A stretch of DNA of 64,000 nucleotides, from NCBI GenBank assembly GCA_034142505.1, contig JAWZDV010000052.1, positions 1-64,000 of the forward strand, given 5' to 3'. This stretch comes from Hungatella_A sp034142505. Lineage in GTDB: Bacteria; Bacillota; Clostridia; Lachnospirales; Lachnospiraceae. Positions 60,359-64,000 of the stretch are shown here, piece after piece (positions within the stretch are counted from its first letter, which is position 1; each line of letters starts with the position of its first letter). The notes beneath the pieces were generated by a model, which was given only the letters and a program-made list of their open reading frames with translations, had not been told where the DNA came from and ran no database searches. A program made the translations under genes and the position numbers.

Positions 60359-61714
60359 ATGTTGGATAATGAGAGAGACATTCGCATTTCGCAGTGCATG
60401 ATCGTAAAAAACGAGGAGGCGAATATACGCAAAGCCCTGTCCTGGGGAAAGGGAATCGTGTGGGAGCAGATCGTGGTGGACACCGGAAGCACGGACCGGA
60501 CGGTGGAGATTGCCACCTCCATGGGGGCCAGAATTTTTCATTTTCCCTGGGTCGATGATTTTGCAGCGGCAAAAAACTTTGCCATCAGCCAGGCAGGGGG
60601 ACAGTGGATTGCATTACTGGATGCGGATGAAGCCCTGGCACCGGGAGATGAACAAAAACTGCCCGGGATCATAAGACAGCTGGAGACTACTCAGGCCCAG
60701 GCCATTACCACGGGATGGATGCAGCTGGATGAAGCGGGGAAGATTATGGCCGCCGGAACCCAGATCAGAATCTTCCGCAATCTGCCCGGACTGTCGTACA
60801 GACGGAGAATTCACGAGCAGCTGGAGTGGAAGGACAAGTCTCCTCTCCGTGTGGCGGATGCCACGAAAGAACTTTCGATCCTTCATACAGGCTTTTGCGG
60901 CGCCGCCTGGGAGGAGAAACGGGTCAATGAACGAAACCGGAAACTGATTCTGAAAGAATTGGAGGACCATCCGGGAGACTATGAGATGATGGGATATCTG
61001 GGGGATGAGTACTATGCAGGCGGAAACCAGCAGGAGGCGGAAGCCTGGTACCGGAAGGCGGTTAAGGCCATGCCGGCCGCTTTGGATGCCAGGGACCAGA
61101 GGAGCGCAGTCACGTTTCTCCACCTGTTACAGATCATGAGCGCCGGCCGGGGAGCCGCCAAAGAGATGCAGGACCTGTACAGAAAAGCCGTATCCCTGCT
61201 TCCGGAGGAGGCGGATTTCGACTATCTGATGGGAGAATATTTTGCGGCCGCGGGAGCGTACCAGGAGGGACGCGTCCATCTGGAGCTGGCTATAGAGAAG
61301 CTGGAACAATATGGCTGCTATAACCGGGCGATGCTGTTAAACAGTCATCTGAAGGAAGCCTATGAAAGACTGGCCTGGTGCTGTCTGCTGACGGAGGACC
61401 GGGAGAGGGCGGTTCATTACAGCGTCGCGGTTCTGAAAGCGCAGCCTTATTCCATGCAGGCGCTTTCCATCTTGCTGGAAGCTTTCCTGGGAAAGGGAGA
61501 GAAACCGATTTCTCCGCCGGAGGCGGTACTGGGATTTCTGGATCAGCTTTACCGCCAGGACCAGTTAAAGGACCGGCTGTTTCTTTTGAGAGCGGCAGCA
61601 GGCGTGGGATGGAAGGAGTTGGAGGGACTGCTGGAGCAACGGTTCACCCAGGAAGAACTTCAAAGCATTCAAACCATTCGAAACCGGGAGAGAGGAGAGA
61701 GACAGGGTGAGTAG
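60359..61714 (+). CDS. Glycosyltransferase family 2 with TPR-like tail (II)
   Basis: A 451-residue protein. GT-A domain: CMIVKNEEANIRKALSWGKG, VVDTGSTDRTVEIATSMGAR, WVDDFAAAKNFAIS, LLDADEA and RRIHEQLEW. The C-terminal 230 residues are TPR-like helices (MGYLGDEYYAGGNQQEAEAW). ATG 60359 has GAGGAAG upstream, downstream of the flagellin terminator. It is paralogous to the next gene and overlaps it by eight bases. Position after flagellin suggests glycan addition to the filament. Confidence 0.87.
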   Translation: MLDNERDIRISQCMIVKNEEANIRKALSWGKGIVWEQIVVDTGSTDRTVEIATSMGARIFHFPWVDDFAAAKNFAISQAGGQWIALLDADEALAPGDEQKLPGIIRQLETTQAQAITTGWMQLDEAGKIMAAGTQIRIFRNLPGLSYRRRIHEQLEWKDKSPLRVADATKELSILHTGFCGAAWEEKRVNERNRKLILKELEDHPGDYEMMGYLGDEYYAGGNQQEAEAWYRKAVKAMPAALDARDQRSAVTFLHLLQIMSAGRGAAKEMQDLYRKAVSLLPEEADFDYLMGEYFAAAGAYQEGRVHLELAIEKLEQYGCYNRAMLLNSHLKEAYERLAWCCLLTEDRERAVHYSVAVLKAQPYSMQALSILLEAFLGKGEKPISPPEAVLGFLDQLYRQDQLKDRLFLLRAAAGVGWKELEGLLEQRFTQEELQSIQTIRNRERGERQGE

Positions 61715-63056
61715 CAACCATGTAAGGCTGTCACAGTGTATGATCGTAAAGAACGAGGAAAAGAATATCGAGCGGGCTTTGTCCTGGGGGAAGGACGTAT
61801 TGTATGAGCAGATCGTGGTGGATACGGGCAGCACGGATAATACGGTAAAGCTGGCCGAGGCCATGGGAGCCAGAGTCTATCAGTTCCCCTGGATCGACGA
61901 TTTTGCCGCGGCAAAAAATTTTGCAATCAGCAAGGCTTCCGGGGACTGGATCGCACTGCTGGATGCGGATGAGTACATTCTGCCGGAGGGAGTGCTGAAA
62001 CTGATTCCGCTTTTGGAGCGGTTAAACAAGACCGATTATCATGTCATGCTCACCTCCTGGCTCCATGTGGATGAGAAGGGGAAGGTGTTTGCCGGAGGGG
62101 TTCAGACACGGATCTTCAGAAACCTGGAAGGACTGCGGTTTATTAACCGGATTCATGAGGAACTTGCCGTAAATGGAGCAACGATCTTTCCCTATACCGT
62201 GGATGCCAGCAGAGAAGTGACCATCTTTCACAGTGGATACAACCGGGAGTCCAGCGCCGACAAAGGCAAGGGAGAGCGAAACGCCAGGCTGATCCATATG
62301 GAACTTGCCGAACATCCTGACAATTACAATATGATGGGATATCTGGGAGATGCCTACTATGCCATGGAGGATGAACTGGCGGCGGAGGAGTGGTACCGGA
62401 AATCCATCCGCCTGATGCCGCCCCGGATTGAAGAGTATGATGTGAGAAGCGCGGTTACCTTCTGGAAACTGATGGTGATTCTCTCTAAGAGAGGGGAGGA
62501 AGGGCCGCTGATGGAAATCTATGAGAAGGCGGTCCGTCTGGTTCCAAAAGAGAGCGATTACGATTACATTGCGGGAACCTACTATACCACAAAGAAAAAT
62601 TACAGGAAAGGCGCCCGTTATCTGGAGCAGGCGGTCGGAAAGCTGGAGCAGTATGGGCAGGTAAACGGAGGCGACTTACTGTCTGGAAACCTCCAGGGCG
62701 CCTGGGAACTTCTTGCCCTGTGCCATTACCAGAACGGGGATCTGGCATCCTGTGTCAAATACTGTACCTGCCTGTTGAAGGCAGACCGTTACCTCATGTC
62801 AACTCTGGTGATGATGATGTGTGCGTTTCGGTGGGATGAGGAAAGAAGGGCAGAGGAAGCGGCGGATGCAGCCCAGGTAGCCGCATTTTTGGAACAGCTG
62901 TATGATATTCACAGTCTGAAGGACCGGGTATTTCTGCTGCGGGCTGCCATGAAGGCAGATTATGACAGTCTGGTGAAGAAGCTGCGGGCTGCCTGTTCCC
63001 TGGTGGAATTGGAGTGTTTTGACCGTTCTATGAAAGAGCGAAGCGGACAGCCGTAA
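61707..63056 (+). CDS. Glycosyltransferase family 2 with TPR-like tail (III)
   Basis: A 449-residue protein with GT-A motifs CMIVKNEEKNIERALSWGKD, VVDTGSTDNTVKLAEAMGAR, WIDDFAAAKNFAISKASGDW, LLDADEYILP and NRIHEELAV. TPR-like helices follow (MMGYLGDAYYAMEDELAAEE). It matches the preceding protein throughout and so is a tandem duplicate that has diverged. Start is GTG 61707, coupled to the preceding stop. Confidence 0.87.
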   Translation: MSSNHVRLSQCMIVKNEEKNIERALSWGKDVLYEQIVVDTGSTDNTVKLAEAMGARVYQFPWIDDFAAAKNFAISKASGDWIALLDADEYILPEGVLKLIPLLERLNKTDYHVMLTSWLHVDEKGKVFAGGVQTRIFRNLEGLRFINRIHEELAVNGATIFPYTVDASREVTIFHSGYNRESSADKGKGERNARLIHMELAEHPDNYNMMGYLGDAYYAMEDELAAEEWYRKSIRLMPPRIEEYDVRSAVTFWKLMVILSKRGEEGPLMEIYEKAVRLVPKESDYDYIAGTYYTTKKNYRKGARYLEQAVGKLEQYGQVNGGDLLSGNLQGAWELLALCHYQNGDLASCVKYCTCLLKADRYLMSTLVMMMCAFRWDEERRAEEAADAAQVAAFLEQLYDIHSLKDRVFLLRAAMKADYDSLVKKLRAACSLVELECFDRSMKERSGQP

Positions 63057-63078
63057 CAGGGCTGTCCGCTAGTTTTTT
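63042..63078 (+). terminator. Terminator at the end of the glycosyltransferase genes
   Basis: AGCGGACAGCC and GGCTGTCCGCT form a perfect 11-bp stem, then AGTTTTTT. The first arm lies within the last codons of the upstream gene. Confidence 0.92.
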
Positions 63079-63965
63079 GGAAGAGAGACCGCCCACAGAG
63101 GGGCGCCGTGGTCATATGCCTTTTTTAACTCCGGCAGAAGCTTGGAGAGTTCCCAGTCCTTCGTACAGTTATCAAAGTTGTTTGGGTCGGCAATCCGAAC
63201 TTTATCGTCTCCCAGAGATTCCGTCAACAGGATAAAATGACCATTATCCGTAAAGGTGCCTTCCCCCATCAGGGCTACCAGAATGTGGCCGCTCTCTAAC
63301 AGTTCCGTCACCGTTTCCGGATTCCGGTTCCTCACCGGTTCCACCAAAAAGCCATAAGCGGTGAGAGAGTCCCGGATCAGATTGTGATAGGAGCCACCCT
63401 GAGGGGCATGACAGCCATTGGCCGAAGCCCAGTCGGCAGCCTCCACAGGAGTGATGCGGGCAGAAGAAAAACTGTTGATGAGCATGGCAGCCGCGGTGGG
63501 ACCGCAGCCATACTGGGCCATAGGGTCTTCCCCGCCATACAGATAATCCGCCCACCGGCTGTCTCCCTGGTTATAGTAAAGCATTGGCCCCATGGAAGTG
63601 TCAAGCAGGGCCGTGTAGGTGACTTCCGTATCCGGTGCAGGAAATGACGCCGGCAGGGTCTTTCCCTGCTGCTGTACGTCTTCCTTCGCTGAGGCCAGAC
63701 GGGGACTGGATTCCGAAAGACCATATACGATATCCATATGGTCCGACTGCTCTGCTTGTTGTGTCCGGGCTTTTGCCGTCTTCCAATTGCCGATTCTGGT
63801 AGAAAGGACCTCCACCGCCCCGGTCGTCTGCTCGATCACGGAAGGAGCTAGATACACACTGAAACTGAGCACCATAACGGAAGAGGATAAAAGGATGCCG
63901 GCAATGAGCCAGCGGGGAAATACAAACGGCTGGCTGCCGGCTTTTTGCTGCCTGTGTTTCTTCAT
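63069..63965 (-). CDS. Membrane-anchored C39-like cysteine peptidase
   Basis: A 298-residue protein. A basic N-terminus and a TM segment (about 19-42; WLIAGILLSSSVMVLSFSVY) anchor it outward. The C39_2-type domain (about 125-295) has the Cys in MAQYGCGPTAAAMLINS, the His in NGHFILLTE and the Asp in IADPNN. Such domains act as papain-like peptidases or isopeptidases at the surface. Substrate unknown; no peptide-export gene is adjacent. AGGAGG lies six bases before ATG 63965. Confidence 0.85.
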   Translation of the reverse strand: MKKHRQQKAGSQPFVFPRWLIAGILLSSSVMVLSFSVYLAPSVIEQTTGAVEVLSTRIGNWKTAKARTQQAEQSDHMDIVYGLSESSPRLASAKEDVQQQGKTLPASFPAPDTEVTYTALLDTSMGPMLYYNQGDSRWADYLYGGEDPMAQYGCGPTAAAMLINSFSSARITPVEAADWASANGCHAPQGGSYHNLIRDSLTAYGFLVEPVRNRNPETVTELLESGHILVALMGEGTFTDNGHFILLTESLGDDKVRIADPNNFDNCTKDWELSKLLPELKKAYDHGAPLWAVSLPKN

Positions 63966-64000
63966 AAGTTCCTCCTGCGTGAGATCAGGATTTGGACAGC

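Noticed and set aside
1..64000. CRISPR array, tRNA, rRNA, insertion sequence or prophage
   Set aside because: No regularly spaced direct repeats, no cloverleaf or rRNA-like sequence, and no transposase, integrase or phage structural gene was seen on either strand.

Overview
The window is a chromosomal segment from a Gram-positive anaerobe of the Clostridia, most likely a motile Lachnospiraceae (Enterocloster/Lacrimispora-like). The evidence is one large flagellar and chemotaxis locus with CheC/CheD/CheV, a CheC-FliN fusion (FliY), a FliW/CsrA pair, hook genes without L- and P-ring genes (flgH, flgI), strong Clostridia-type ribosome binding sites, an ATP-type PEP carboxykinase, secreted proteins with choline-binding-like repeats, and a SleB-type hydrolase. 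No rRNA, tRNA, CRISPR array, prophage or insertion sequence was seen.

Layout. Positions 1-10.2 kb hold housekeeping or accessory genes: a partial membrane protein at the left edge, a SleB-like hydrolase, a YhcH-family sugar enzyme, a large lipoprotein, a cytoplasmic pectinesterase, a chemoreceptor with its own sigma-28 promoter, pckA, a HAD phosphatase, an XRE regulator, and a 55-residue ORF that resembles the tail of that regulator. Positions 10.4-39.8 kb form one long plus-strand run: flgB-fliE-fliF-fliG-fliH-fliI-fliJ-fliK-flgD-(flg operon protein)-flgE-flbD-motA-motB-fliM-cheY-flgC-fliY-fliO-fliP-fliQ-fliR-flhB-flhA-fliA-flgF-flgG-cheC-cheD-cheV-hemerythrin-(secreted repeat protein)-chemoreceptor-parA-comFB. 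It builds the basal body, export gate, motor, switch, rod and hook, and ends with sigma-28 and signalling genes. flgC is displaced from flgB. fliL, flhF and flhG are not in the window, nor are cheA, cheB, cheR and cheW.

Positions 39.8-45.9 kb carry the late filament genes fliD-fliS-(FliT-like)-(second FliD-like) and a nucleotidyltransferase-like gene. Positions 45.9-51.05 kb are a minus-strand operon flgM-flgN-flgK-flgL-DUF6470-fliW-csrA. A divergent plus-strand operon from 51.2 kb encodes a FliK-like protein, a free FlhB C-domain-like protein, two paralogous secreted cell-wall-binding proteins, a lytic transglycosylase, a PilZ protein and a glycosyltransferase. Two flagellins and two more glycosyltransferases follow. 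A membrane-anchored C39-like peptidase on the minus strand closes the window.

How it works together. The long operon makes the hook-basal body and FliA. FliA would then activate late promoters once FlgM is exported. Five late promoters share the arrangement CTTAT-N15-GNCGATAW (chemoreceptor, fliD, flgM, and both flagellins); a sixth, weaker one serves the 51.25 kb operon. The major flagellin leader has two perfect hairpins rich in GGA, next to which the FliW-CsrA pair in the same locus suggests translational control. The most novel-looking part is the 51.25-58.1 kb operon, which places secreted wall-binding proteins, a transglycosylase, a PilZ protein and a possible second FliK/FlhB-type switch under an apparent late flagellar promoter.
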